Both the position numbers and the translations under genes were made by a program. From the NCBI GenBank assembly GCA_003149635.1, contig QCWI01000005.1, forward strand, positions 186,001-250,000: a stretch of DNA of 64,000 nucleotides. The letters are read 5' to 3'. Below are positions 33,335 through 41,688 of the stretch, piece by piece; positions within the stretch are counted from its first letter, which is position 1; each line of letters opens with the position of its first letter. Source of the DNA: Fluviicola sp. XM-24bin1. Lineage in GTDB: Bacteria; Bacteroidota; Bacteroidia; Flavobacteriales_D; Crocinitomicaceae. The notes beneath the pieces were generated by a model. The model was not told the origin of the DNA and searched no databases. It saw only the letters and a list, made by a program, of their open reading frames with translations.

Positions 33335-33568
33335 TTACTCTTCTGTTTTTTCTTTAGCTTTTTTAGCCGGAGCTTTTTTCGCTGTCGTTTTCTTAGCTGC
33401 TGGTTTGTCTTCTGCCGCTGCTTTTTTCGGTGCCGCTTTCTTTGGCGCCGCTTTTTTCTTCGGCTTGGCTTCGGCTACGGTTGGAGTAGATTTCTTGCGT
33501 TTTCTCGTATTTCCATACGTTCCGAGAATTCGTTTTCCTTTCGTTGTTCTTCTATCTCCTTTTCCCAT
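33335..33568 (-). CDS. Small ribosomal subunit protein bTHX with AK-rich tail
   Basis: The first 26 residues (MGKGDRRTTKGKRILGTYGN to RKRKK) match the short Thx protein of the 30S head. After this comes an unusual Ala/Lys/Pro-rich tail of about 50 residues (AAPKKAAPKKAAAED-type repeats) like histone H1 or the tails of some DNA-binding proteins. Normal Thx is about 26-30 residues. Promoter and terminator are its own. The tail is probably disordered and nucleic-acid binding; its role is unknown. Confidence 0.75.
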   Translation of the reverse strand: MGKGDRRTTKGKRILGTYGNTRKRKKSTPTVAEAKPKKKAAPKKAAPKKAAAEDKPAAKKTTAKKAPAKKAKEKTEE

Positions 33569-33594
33569 AGGTTGTCTTGTTTTATAGTTCGTTA

Positions 33595-33602
33595 CAAATA
33601 TA
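33595..33602 (-). promoter_or_regulatory. Putative -7 element for bTHX
   Basis: TATATTTG on the minus strand at 33602-33595 lies 26 nt before the bTHX ATG, just beyond the end of the preceding SpoU-type gene. No clear -33 element is seen. Confidence 0.5.
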
Positions 33603-34283
33603 TTATTCTTTTTCTAAAACACGCCTGCGAATCTCCCTCTCAACTGCCTCACCGTTACGTATAATTTTCGTGCACCATTTAATTTTGAGTCGTACTTGAT
33701 CGTCGTGAGATAGTCTCCAATCGATATCCGATTTTTCCAATCGGTTTCGCAAGGTGTTTAAGGATAGAGCAGCGGTCACAGAAACATTAAAGCTTTCTGT
33801 AAAACCGTACATCGGCAAACGAACCGTTTGATCTGCTACTTCAAAAATATCATCAGAAATCCCGTGAATCTCCGTTCCAAATACTAATGCCGTTGGTTGT
33901 TCTAACGAGATGTCATCTAGCGTTTGCTCTGTATGCGGACTTGTACAGATAATTTGATAGCCCTGCTTCTTCAAACTATTGATGCATTCCAAACCGGGAT
34001 TTTCACCTGTTGAATGAGAATGAAGATCGATCCATGTACTTGCTCCTTTTGAAATTTCGCGCTGTACGACATATTCTACGTTTTTCTCAATGGTATGCAG
34101 GTCTTGAATTCCGAAACAATCACACGTGCGCATGACGGCGGAAGCATTGTGATCCTTTCGAATGTTCTCCATTACCACCACCAAATGTCGCGTTCGGTCA
34201 GCTGCAATGCGATCATACATTTCCTGTTTGCTTTCGGAGATGATATCGTAAAAGGCAGCTAGTACTTTTTCGTCAACGGTCAT
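33603..34283 (-). CDS. TrmH/SpoU-family RNA 2'-O-methyltransferase
   Basis: A 226-residue protein with the SpoU knot motifs: HNASAVMRTCDCFGIQDL, ALVFGTEIHGIS and the SAM-loop block IPMYGFTESFNVSVTAAL-like sequence. These enzymes methylate ribose 2'-O positions in tRNA or rRNA. The length and lack of an N-terminal substrate domain suggest a TrmH-type tRNA enzyme (for example Gm18), but the target cannot be fixed here. The ATG at 34283 is chosen over one at 34301, which adds six unlikely residues. Confidence 0.82.
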   Translation of the reverse strand: MTVDEKVLAAFYDIISESKQEMYDRIAADRTRHLVVVMENIRKDHNASAVMRTCDCFGIQDLHTIEKNVEYVVQREISKGASTWIDLHSHSTGENPGLECINSLKKQGYQIICTSPHTEQTLDDISLEQPTALVFGTEIHGISDDIFEVADQTVRLPMYGFTESFNVSVTAALSLNTLRNRLEKSDIDWRLSHDDQVRLKIKWCTKIIRNGEAVEREIRRRVLEKE

Positions 34284-34365
34284 TTTGAAATTGAGATACA
34301 CGAGTCACACTTCGGTACCATCAGAAGCAATGCTTCTTCTTGCTCAGTGTGCTATAATCAAACAT

Positions 34366-34387
34366 ACACTGAGCGGAGTCGAAGTGT
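34366..34387. repeat. CACTTCGACT-type dispersed repeat, copy 1
   Basis: ACACTGAGCGGAGTCGAAGTGT; its reverse complement matches 51817-51836 in 19 of 20 bases (CACTTCGACT-C/A-CGCTCAGTG). Both copies lie in intergenic sequence. Confidence 0.55.
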
Positions 34388-34413
34388 ACATATATTCCTT
34401 AATTTTTTAAACT

Positions 34414-34445
34414 AAAAAAGGGAGCAACCGTGAAGTGCCCCCTTT
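34414..34445 (-). terminator. Rho-independent terminator after HU
   Basis: On the minus strand AAAGGGGGCA pairs with TGCTCCCTTT (one mismatch) and is followed by TTTTT. It lies about 20 nt after the HU stop. Confidence 0.7.
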
Positions 34446-34464
34446 AATAATCTTAGAGTTCAGA

Positions 34465-34737
34465 TTAGTTTACTTTCTCAGAAAGCTCTGAACCTGCTTT
34501 GAAACGAACAACGTTTTTCGCAGCGATTTGAATTTCTTTACCTGTTTGTGGGTTACGTCCAGTACGTGCAGCACGCTCAGACACGGAGAAAGATCCGAAT
34601 CCTACCAAAGAAATACGGTCTCCTTTTTTCAACGCAGCTGTAGTTGCGTTAACAAATCCGTCCAATGCGCGTTTTGCGTCTGCTTTAGACAATCCAGCTG
34701 ACTCAGCCATTGCATCAATCAATTCTGCTTTGTTCAT
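34465..34737 (-). CDS. HU-family DNA-binding protein
   Basis: A 90-residue protein that starts [19 protein letters not shown] and has the HU arm motif [12 protein letters not shown] proteins bend and compact DNA and bind as dimers. The gene has its own promoter (34777-34806) and terminator and no close neighbour on the transcript. The AT-rich leader between promoter and ATG is long (about 40 nt). HU against IHF cannot be separated by eye, but the length and lack of extra domains favour HU. Confidence 0.92.
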   Translation of the reverse strand: MNKAELIDAMAESAGLSKADAKRALDGFVNATTAALKKGDRISLVGFGSFSVSERAARTGRNPQTGKEIQIAAKNVVRFKAGSELSEKVN

Positions 34738-34776
34738 AAGTTTTGGTTTTTTAGTTTGTTAAAAAATCGTTGAAAA

Positions 34777-34806
34777 CAAATATATCGTAATATCCTTGCC
34801 ACGCAA
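34777..34806 (-). promoter_or_regulatory. HU promoter
   Basis: On the minus strand TTG (34806-34804), a 19-nt spacer and TATATTTG (34784-34777). A 6-bp inverted repeat (CCTTGC and GCAAGG, 34794-34808) overlaps the -33 element and part of the spacer. Confidence 0.65.
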
Positions 34807-34936
34807 GGAATACAGGCCAAAAAAGGTGTATTTTGTGGATAAGTACGTTAATTTGTTAATAAAACACCCCGAAAACGGCATTATTACAGGGTTTTTCGAC
34901 GAATAACCCAAAATTATCGTTAAAACCGTTAAGTAC

Positions 34937-35896
34937 TTATACCCAAGAGATGATAAGGTTTTCGACAGAATTACCCGCTAAAAATTCTTTGAATTGCATT
35001 CGGCGTTTTCCTTCTGGCTGAATTTCGGTTACCCGTATGTAGAAATCTGAACAGGGGAATAAGAGTCCTTCTGAATCAGAAAGAATGGAATCAGTATCGC
35101 TAACTGTCTTATCCGAAATCTTGGTGCCAAAAATCTTAAAAGTCTTCGTTTCCTCCTTAGATGTATCGGTGAGCTTACACCATGCCGCTGGGTAAGGTGA
35201 AAGTCCTCTGCAGAAGTTGTGGACAGTTTGAACACTTTGACTAAAATCAATCTCGCAATCCTGCTTGAAGATTTTAGGTGCCGGTTTGAAGTTAGGCTGC
35301 ATGAGATCGTCTTGTGTTTTTGCATTGGCCATTCCTTCGTCTAGATTCATCAATGTATGATGCATCACATCTGCTCCTAAATGCATAAGACGCCCGTACA
35401 ATTCACCAACAGTTTCATCCGAGCCAATGGAAACCTTCGATTGCTCAATGATTTTACCGGTATCGATTTCCTTTTCTATACAGAAGGTAGTAACGCCACT
35501 TTCTGACTCGCCATTTATTATTGCCCAATTGATAGGCGCCGCTCCACGATAGTTCGGTAGGAGAGAAGCATGCAGGTTGATAGTTCCTTTCGGAGGCATG
35601 GCCCAAACAACTTCAGGTAACATGCGGAAGGCAACCACCACAAATACATCAGCATTCAACGATTGCAATTCATCTACAAAGGCAGCATCTTTCAGATTGG
35701 TTGGTTGCAGGATGTTTAATTCGTGCTCCACTGCATATTGCTTCACAGCACTCTGATTGATCTTGCGTCCACGCCCTGCAGGTTTGTCGGGTGCAGTCAC
35801 GACTCCAACGACATCCATCTTCTCTTGCACCAACTTGTCCAAAATGGTCACGGCAAATTCAGGGGTTCCCATAAATACTACACGCAGATCGCTCAT
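34937..35896 (-). CDS. fmt: Methionyl-tRNA formyltransferase
   Basis: A 319-residue enzyme that formylates initiator Met-tRNA. It begins LRVVFMGTPEFAVTILDKL and has the catalytic loop HASLLPNYRGAAPINWAI, with the C-terminal domain after about residue 205. It is the last gene of the rlmI-like-MATE-fmt set, starting 3 nt after the MATE stop, so translational coupling is likely. Full length for the family; the catalytic Asn-His-Asp set cannot be fully assigned by eye. Confidence 0.93.
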   Translation of the reverse strand: MSDLRVVFMGTPEFAVTILDKLVQEKMDVVGVVTAPDKPAGRGRKINQSAVKQYAVEHELNILQPTNLKDAAFVDELQSLNADVFVVVAFRMLPEVVWAMPPKGTINLHASLLPNYRGAAPINWAIINGESESGVTTFCIEKEIDTGKIIEQSKVSIGSDETVGELYGRLMHLGADVMHHTLMNLDEGMANAKTQDDLMQPNFKPAPKIFKQDCEIDFSQSVQTVHNFCRGLSPYPAAWCKLTDTSKEETKTFKIFGTKISDKTVSDTDSILSDSEGLLFPCSDFYIRVTEIQPEGKRRMQFKEFLAGNSVENLIISWV

Positions 35897-35899
35897 CCT

Positions 35900-37228
35900 T
35901 TAAATGCTTTTAGTTTTCCAATCGAAAAGGCGAAGATAACCAACGCTCAACAATCCCATAATTATAAAGTACACATATTCCACCGTCCATACCGAATAAA
36001 TGTCCCATTGGAACACCTTTATAAATAGGTATGCCGATACTATATATATAGCCACGGAAATTGTTTCTATATAAAAGGTCACGCGCGTATTGCCACTTCC
36101 TGAGATGGTTTGGAAGTACACCGAGGCAATTCCATAGATCAAAATGGAGCCAGAAATGTATTGAAGTAGTTCAGCGCTCCCTTGGATATATTCTTCTTTC
36201 GGATTGATTAATCCAACGAGAAACTCTGGATAAAAGATCGCTCCATGGAAGAGGCCAAACAAGAATACCACCGTGAGGATTTGAATTCTTTTGTGGATGG
36301 TTTTAATGTCGTCGTAGGATTTGTTCCCTAAGTACTGACTGATATAAGTCTTCGTGGTAGAAGAGAACCCCCAAATGGGAACGAAGGCCAAGAAGTACAA
36401 GGTTCTTATTGTTTGGGATACCGTGAGTTCGTATTCTCCCTTTTGTTCGATCCAGATAAAGAAGACTGTCCAGGTGATTAGCGCAACCAATAACTGAAGT
36501 GTGATAGGAGATCCAATCTTCAAAAGTGATTTCAGGGAATCCGTGTTATATCGAAGCCCCTTGAAAAGTTTGTGTCTCTTTCTATCATTACTTGCAATCA
36601 GCGCTAAGCTAATAAAAACCATTCCAGCTCCGTCTGCCAGCATCGATGCATACGCTGCCCCAGCAATTCCCATACTTGGCATCCCTAGATTTCCAAAAAT
36701 CAATCCGTAATCAAGAAGGATGTTCGTAACGGCAATGATGGCGGCACTCACTAGAATCATATACGTTTTTCCCATTGCCAAGAAATACGAATTGATCGAC
36801 AAGGTGATCATGCTGAAGAGTAACCCGAAACTTCGAATCCGAACAAAAACAATTTCTGATTCTGCAATTGCGTGATTGTGCGTGAAGCTTCGGATTAAAT
36901 CGGGGAGGAATAATTGAATGCCGATCAAGAGTACCGCAGCTATTATCAGATTAATAAGGAGTGTGGTACCAAAAATCTGTGCCAGCAGATGTTCTTTCTT
37001 CTCACCGATTCTGCGCGCCATTAAAATTTGAGAACCATCGCTCATTCCCATCAGTGCCACAAATAAGGTTACGAAGATCATTCCTCCGTTTCCCGCCGCA
37101 TCGTATGCAACGATTCCATAACGACTCAAAAAAGACGAGTCTGTGATCATCACAATGGATTGGATGAAGGAAGATGCCATCAATGGGATAGCGACAGATA
37201 ATATGGTGCGATACCTTAAATCAAGCAT
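35900..37228 (-). CDS. MATE-family efflux transporter
   Basis: A 442-residue protein with about 12 hydrophobic helices in two similar halves, typical of multi-antimicrobial extrusion proteins. Visible blocks include SVAIPLMASSFIQSI near the start and later GSPITLQLLVALITW. Members exchange cations for drugs or metabolites; the substrate is not shown by sequence. It overlaps the preceding methyltransferase stop by 1 nt and is followed by fmt after 3 nt. Confidence 0.85.
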   Translation of the reverse strand: MLDLRYRTILSVAIPLMASSFIQSIVMITDSSFLSRYGIVAYDAAGNGGMIFVTLFVALMGMSDGSQILMARRIGEKKEHLLAQIFGTTLLINLIIAAVLLIGIQLFLPDLIRSFTHNHAIAESEIVFVRIRSFGLLFSMITLSINSYFLAMGKTYMILVSAAIIAVTNILLDYGLIFGNLGMPSMGIAGAAYASMLADGAGMVFISLALIASNDRKRHKLFKGLRYNTDSLKSLLKIGSPITLQLLVALITWTVFFIWIEQKGEYELTVSQTIRTLYFLAFVPIWGFSSTTKTYISQYLGNKSYDDIKTIHKRIQILTVVFLFGLFHGAIFYPEFLVGLINPKEEYIQGSAELLQYISGSILIYGIASVYFQTISGSGNTRVTFYIETISVAIYIVSAYLFIKVFQWDIYSVWTVEYVYFIIMGLLSVGYLRLFDWKTKSI

Positions 37229-38400
37229 TAGTCCACTTGAATTACGAGACCTTTTAGATATTCTCCTTCAGGGTGAAAAGCGCTAATCGGGTGATCCATC
37301 GGTTGGTGCAATTGCTCCAGAATTCGAACGTTTCTTCCGGTTTCGATAGCCGCAGCGATTACCGTATTCGTGAATAACTGTTTGTCCACGACCTGAGAAC
37401 AAGAGAAAGTGAAAATGATTCCACCCGGTTTGATCTGACGAATCGTATGTGCGTTCAATCGTTTGTACCCTTGTACCGCCTTATGTCGTTTGTTTCTGTG
37501 CTTCGCAAATGCCGGAGGATCCAGAACGATGATATCGTAGTCTTCTGGTAAATCCTTCATGTAGTTCATCGCGTCCGCAACAATCGATTTGTGTTGATCT
37601 GTGAATCCGTTCAAATCAATATTGGCGTCTGTCAATTCAATGGCCTTTTTCGAACTGTCCAACGAGTGCACCAAATTCGCTCCATTCTGAAGTGCTAAAA
37701 GGCTAAATCCTCCAGAATAGCAGAAGGTGTTTAAGACTTTCTTCCCTTTGGCGTACTTAGCGAGTAGCAAACGATTTTCACGTTGATCGATAAAGAATCC
37801 TGTCTTCTGACCGGTGATCCAATCGATGTTGAATTTTACGCCATTCTCTAGCGCTATATGCGGCGTTTCGCATTCCCCATGTAAATAGCCGTCTTCAACA
37901 TCTGAACGATCCGGTAAGGTTTCGCTAGATTTCGAATACACAGCAATCAAGTCATCGCCCAAAGCACTTACTAATGCAGGGACAATTTTATCCAATTCGC
38001 GATACATTCCAATGCTATGACATTGTACTACCGCAACTCCGGCGTAGTAATCTACGATAAGCCCAGGAAGTCCGTCTCCTTCTCCATGAATGATGCGGCA
38101 AATGGAATTATCATCTCGGAACAAATCACTGTTCCTGCGAGTTTGCACAGCATTTGAAACGCGATTCTTAAAGAAAACGTGATCAATGGGCTTATCCCCG
38201 AAGTTGAGAATTCGCACCGCGATTGTCGCATGCTGGAAATGTCCACGTGCTAGAATGGTTCCTTTGGAATCGGTTAAAGCCACCAAATCACCATCTTCAA
38301 AAGCGTCTGTTTTCGAAGTAATGGCGCCTGAAAAAATCCATGGGTGCTTACGCTCGATGGAATGTAGTTTCTTTGGGTGTATGCTGACTGTGCGTTTCAT
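37228..38400 (-). CDS. RlmI-like 23S rRNA (cytosine-5-)-methyltransferase
   Basis: A 390-residue protein. The N-terminal PUA domain begins VSIHPKKLHSIERKHPWIFSGAI, and the Rossmann domain has NTFCYSGGFSLLAL (SAM motif), VHSLDSSKKA and LDPPAFAKHRNK. RlmI-type enzymes methylate a cytosine of 23S rRNA. The ATG at 38400 is the family start; an upstream ATG at 38481 adds hydrophobic residues that look non-coding. It heads the RlmI-MATE-fmt run and is divergent from the gene at 38487. Confidence 0.87.
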   Translation of the reverse strand: MKRTVSIHPKKLHSIERKHPWIFSGAITSKTDAFEDGDLVALTDSKGTILARGHFQHATIAVRILNFGDKPIDHVFFKNRVSNAVQTRRNSDLFRDDNSICRIIHGEGDGLPGLIVDYYAGVAVVQCHSIGMYRELDKIVPALVSALGDDLIAVYSKSSETLPDRSDVEDGYLHGECETPHIALENGVKFNIDWITGQKTGFFIDQRENRLLLAKYAKGKKVLNTFCYSGGFSLLALQNGANLVHSLDSSKKAIELTDANIDLNGFTDQHKSIVADAMNYMKDLPEDYDIIVLDPPAFAKHRNKRHKAVQGYKRLNAHTIRQIKPGGIIFTFSCSQVVDKQLFTNTVIAAAIETGRNVRILEQLHQPMDHPISAFHPEGEYLKGLVIQVD

Positions 38401-38486
38401 AATGCGAAGAGCAAAAATAGTGGCTCCGGCGAAACTGTACCTACGAATCCTCAGAAAGTTGATATTTTTGCCGTAAATCATAGATT

Positions 38487-38918
38487 ATGACGTGTCGCAT
38501 CCATTTCTATTTGTTGAACGATCACTACTCGCAGGAGTATGCTGATGAACATAACAATGGTGAACCTTCAGAGATGAATCGAAAGTTTTTGTGGGAGGAT
38601 GAATTTGCGATTAAAACCAACGTAACCAAAGTCGATTCGCGGGATTACGAAATGTATCCCCTACAGGGCAAAAATGGCGAAGAAGCGTTCACGGAAGAAA
38701 TTGCTGATATGCGTTTGTTCTATCTAATGGATATGGATACGCCTGTTGCAGTAGTAGGATGTTCCGAGGTTTTGCTGGATTCATATTTCATAGAGGAAAA
38801 TGATGATGAAATCGTTTTGGAGGCTTACATGAAAGGGGAGGAACCGTTGGCAAACCCTGTGACAGGCATCTACATCGCCTCACGTTATTTCCCAGAATCG
38901 TTGATTAGAACGAAATGA
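38487..38918 (+). CDS. Hypothetical protein, 143 aa, in ABC/YihY operon
   Basis: An acidic 143-residue cytoplasmic protein that starts MTCRIHFYLLNDHYSQE and ends with SRYFPESLIRTK. There is no signal peptide, helix or known motif. Its stop overlaps the ABC ATPase start by 4 nt. It lies divergent from the RlmI-like gene; a weak -7 candidate (TATTTTTG, 38463-38470) precedes it. The position as first gene of a coupled ABC operon may mean it acts with that ATPase, for example as a regulator or adaptor. Confidence 0.6.
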   Translation: MTCRIHFYLLNDHYSQEYADEHNNGEPSEMNRKFLWEDEFAIKTNVTKVDSRDYEMYPLQGKNGEEAFTEEIADMRLFYLMDMDTPVAVVGCSEVLLDSYFIEENDDEIVLEAYMKGEEPLANPVTGIYIASRYFPESLIRTK

Positions 38919-39835
38919 TTCGCGTCGACAACATAGGTGTCCTGCGAGACGACTGGATTCTACGCAATGTATCTTTCGATTTACCAGAGGGTAAGCTTTT
39001 GGGGGTGATTGGCGACAGTGGAACCGGTAAAACGACATTATTAAAGGCAATTTCAGGTTTTTTAGACATCGTTGAGGGCGAAGTTTCTTTGGACGGAAAA
39101 AAACTCATTGGGCCTGCTGAAAAGTTGGTTCCCGGTTACGAAGAAATTCAATTGGTCAATCAGGATTTTCAATTGGATACCTTTCATACGGTCGCCGAAA
39201 ACATCAAGGAGAAAGTACTGCATCTTCCTAAGAAGGATCAACTAGAAATGGTCACTGAAATGCTGGATTTGCTGGAACTGAATTATCTGAAAGATCGTCA
39301 AGTACGCTGGATTTCCGGAGGAGAGCAACAACGCGTGGCCATTGCTCGCGCATTGGCTTGCGAACCAAGATATTTGCTTTTAGATGAACCATTTGTGCAT
39401 CTGGATCAGCGACTTCGTTTAAAGGTGATGTCGTATCTGAAATCTTTGAATGCAATTCGGAATACGACAATCGTTCTGGTGTCTCATGACGGGGCAGAAA
39501 TGATGGGGTTTGTGGATGAGGTGATGCACCTTTCAGAAGGAACGGTAAAGCGCGTAGCTTCCGCCAATGATATGTATTATCATCCTGAAAGTGAGCGGCA
39601 GGCGGCCTTGATGGGAATTGCCAATAAGTTGATCATTGAAGGAGAGGAAGTCCTTTTTCGACCGTCAGAATACAGTTTGGAAGATCCCAATGTTCCTGTG
39701 AAATTTGAGTCGTGTTTTGATACGGGCATCGTTGTATTTAATTATTTTTCGACTGAAACGAACGATAGAATCGTCCTTTCCTCTTCAGAAGCGATGCGAG
39801 AAGTAAAGGCAATTCGAATTCAAAAACACTCATGA
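38915..39835 (+). CDS. ABC transporter ATP-binding protein without adjacent permease
   Basis: A 306-residue ATPase with Walker A GDSGTGKTT (33-41), Q-loop near Gln83, signature SGGEQ (134-138), Walker B YLLLDEP (153-159) and switch His191. The last 90 residues (about 215-306) look like a TOBE-type or other small regulatory domain. This resembles the polyamine or metal-importer ATPase group, but no permease or binding-protein gene is next to it. It overlaps the previous gene by 4 nt and the YihY gene by 4 nt. Confidence 0.82.
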   Translation: MIRVDNIGVLRDDWILRNVSFDLPEGKLLGVIGDSGTGKTTLLKAISGFLDIVEGEVSLDGKKLIGPAEKLVPGYEEIQLVNQDFQLDTFHTVAENIKEKVLHLPKKDQLEMVTEMLDLLELNYLKDRQVRWISGGEQQRVAIARALACEPRYLLLDEPFVHLDQRLRLKVMSYLKSLNAIRNTTIVLVSHDGAEMMGFVDEVMHLSEGTVKRVASANDMYYHPESERQAALMGIANKLIIEGEEVLFRPSEYSLEDPNVPVKFESCFDTGIVVFNYFSTETNDRIVLSSSEAMREVKAIRIQKHS

Positions 39836-40698
39836 CCCTAAGCGAACTTGGAAGTTTGTTAAAGACTACCGCAGTTGAATTCTCGCGGGAAGCCCCCTTG
39901 CATCACGGAGCGGCGTTGTCGTACTATGCTCTAATGGCCCTGATTCCCATTCTGTATTTGAGTGTTTCCTTCTTTGGAACTTTCGTTGGGCAAGAGACGA
40001 TGCAAGAAATTATCCGCGAGTTGTTGCATGAAAATGTCGGAATCAGCGATGTCGGTGGGATTATTGAGTTCTTGGGGCAGGTGGATTTAACCGGAAATGC
40101 AGCATTGAAAACCATCGGAATCATCGCCTTAATGCTATCGTCTACAGCCATTTTAAATTCCTTGAAGCGCAGTATTATGGAGTTCTACGATCTTGATAAG
40201 CGCAAGTTAGGTCGTAGAAAGAAAATCGTTCGAAACATAATCTTTCGACTGGTCTCGATGGTCGTTATTGGTACCATGACAAGCGTTGTGATTGCCTTGT
40301 ATTTCTTGGAGACCCTGGTAATCAGCCTAGAGCAAACCTATTTCGCAGACAACGAATTCATTAGTTGGATGTTCTCGGGATTCGCGCATCACGTGTTGCC
40401 GATCATTTTGAACTTCTTCGTTTTTACTTTCATCTTTAAATACCTCCACGATGGGATTGTCCGCTGGAAAGTAGCAATTACGGGAGGCGTTGTTACCGGA
40501 ATCTTCCTCTATTTAGGGCAATTGCTGATCAAGTATTATCTGGCAAATTTCTTTTTCGCTGCGCAGGGTGGAGTTGCCGGAACGCTGCTTGTGATCCTCG
40601 TTTGGGTGTATTATTCCTCTCAAATATTATTTTTGGGAGCGAAGTTTTCCTTCGTTTATGCCAAGTTCATTGGTTCACCGATTCAAACCAAAGAATAA
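39832..40698 (+). CDS. YihY/BrkB-family membrane protein
   Basis: A 288-residue protein with about six hydrophobic segments. The block APLHHGAALSYYALMALIPILY near residue 20 is the BrkB signature region. The family has been linked loosely to serum resistance and cell-envelope functions; no transport activity is proven. It starts within the ABC ATPase gene (4-nt overlap), so the two are probably made together. Whether YihY is the membrane partner of that ATPase cannot be told from sequence. Confidence 0.85.
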   Translation: MTLSELGSLLKTTAVEFSREAPLHHGAALSYYALMALIPILYLSVSFFGTFVGQETMQEIIRELLHENVGISDVGGIIEFLGQVDLTGNAALKTIGIIALMLSSTAILNSLKRSIMEFYDLDKRKLGRRKKIVRNIIFRLVSMVVIGTMTSVVIALYFLETLVISLEQTYFADNEFISWMFSGFAHHVLPIILNFFVFTFIFKYLHDGIVRWKVAITGGVVTGIFLYLGQLLIKYYLANFFFAAQGGVAGTLLVILVWVYYSSQILFLGAKFSFVYAKFIGSPIQTKE

Positions 40699-40723
40699 AT
40701 GTTGATTAATTATTTATCAATAC

Positions 40724-40754
40724 TTGTTTAATTTCTAAGAAGTTATTACATTCG
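40724..40754 (+). promoter_or_regulatory. Putative promoter of the XRE-S24 repressor gene
   Basis: TTG (40724-40726), a 20-nt spacer and TACATTCG (40747-40754), near the TAnnTTTG consensus. The ATG at 40779 lies 24 nt further. Confidence 0.45.
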
Positions 40755-40778
40755 ATCTGTTAAAAGGTCAAACTTGGT

Positions 40779-41594
40779 ATGGAAATCGGAAAAAATTTAA
40801 AGCTTTTAAGAAATCGATTAAAGAAGTCTCAGGAAGAGGTGGCAACGGATTTGAACTTGACTAGAAGTTCGTATTCTGGTTATGAGAATGGAGTCGCGCA
40901 GCCGAATCTAGAGAGTTTGGTTTTGTTCAGCGATTATTACAAAGTCACAATTGACGATTTAGTACGCAAGGATCTCACTACGTTTAAAGAGAGCGATTGG
41001 AAGCGGGTGGATCAAGGTTTGCACGCCGATGTGAAGGGGCAGAAGTTGCGCGTTTTGACTGCTACAGTTGATGCGAACAACGACGAGCTGATTGAGTTAG
41101 TACCGTTGAAAGCGAGTGCTGGTTATACCGCTGGTTACGCTGATCCAGACTACATCAAAGTGTTGCCGACATTCCACTTGCCTTTCCTTTCAAAAGACAG
41201 AAAATACCGTTCATTCCCCATCAGAGGAGACTCCATGCCACCAGTGGTAGAAGGATCTTTCGTAATCGGTGAATTTGTCCAGAACTGGATGTCCATTCGT
41301 AACGGGACGCCGTGTATCGTGGTAACCAAAGATGAAGGAATCGTATTCAAAGTATTGCACAACCTTTTGAGTTCGGAGCAATCTTTCCAATTGTGTTCAA
41401 CGAATACATTCTATGAGCCTTACATCGTTCACGCCAATGACATCCTCGAAATCTGGAAATTTGTGAACTACATCTCACCAGAACTTCCTGACGTTCGCAT
41501 GGACGACAGCGGATTATCACAATCCATTAAATCCTTGCAGAAAGAAGTGCATGATTTGAAGGGGATGATCAAAGGAGAGCAAGCTGCGGATTGA
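40779..41594 (+). CDS. XRE-family repressor with S24 (LexA-like) peptidase domain
   Basis: A 271-residue protein: an N-terminal XRE helix-turn-helix (about 5-60, with SSYSGYENG), a linker, an S24 peptidase domain (about 120-215) with catalytic Ser152 in FPIRGDSM and likely Lys191 in IVFKV, and a C-terminal coiled-coil. An Ala114-Gly115 pair before the domain (KASAGYT) fits a self-cleavage site. LexA- and CI-type repressors cleave themselves on DNA damage; this short-HTH form is known in Bacteroidota as an S24-type regulator. Targets are not visible. Confidence 0.83.
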   Translation: MEIGKNLKLLRNRLKKSQEEVATDLNLTRSSYSGYENGVAQPNLESLVLFSDYYKVTIDDLVRKDLTTFKESDWKRVDQGLHADVKGQKLRVLTATVDANNDELIELVPLKASAGYTAGYADPDYIKVLPTFHLPFLSKDRKYRSFPIRGDSMPPVVEGSFVIGEFVQNWMSIRNGTPCIVVTKDEGIVFKVLHNLLSSEQSFQLCSTNTFYEPYIVHANDILEIWKFVNYISPELPDVRMDDSGLSQSIKSLQKEVHDLKGMIKGEQAAD

Positions 41595-41688
41595 TAAATT
41601 AGCATATTTCCTGTCATCATTAGACATGGCAAAATTCGAAACTTACTAGATGTTGAAGGAGGATAATCAATTCATAATTCCTGATTCA

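Noticed and set aside
33330-33587. Ala/Phe-rich reading frame on the plus strand
   Set aside because: It is the antisense of the bTHX Lys/Ala tail and has no ribosome site.
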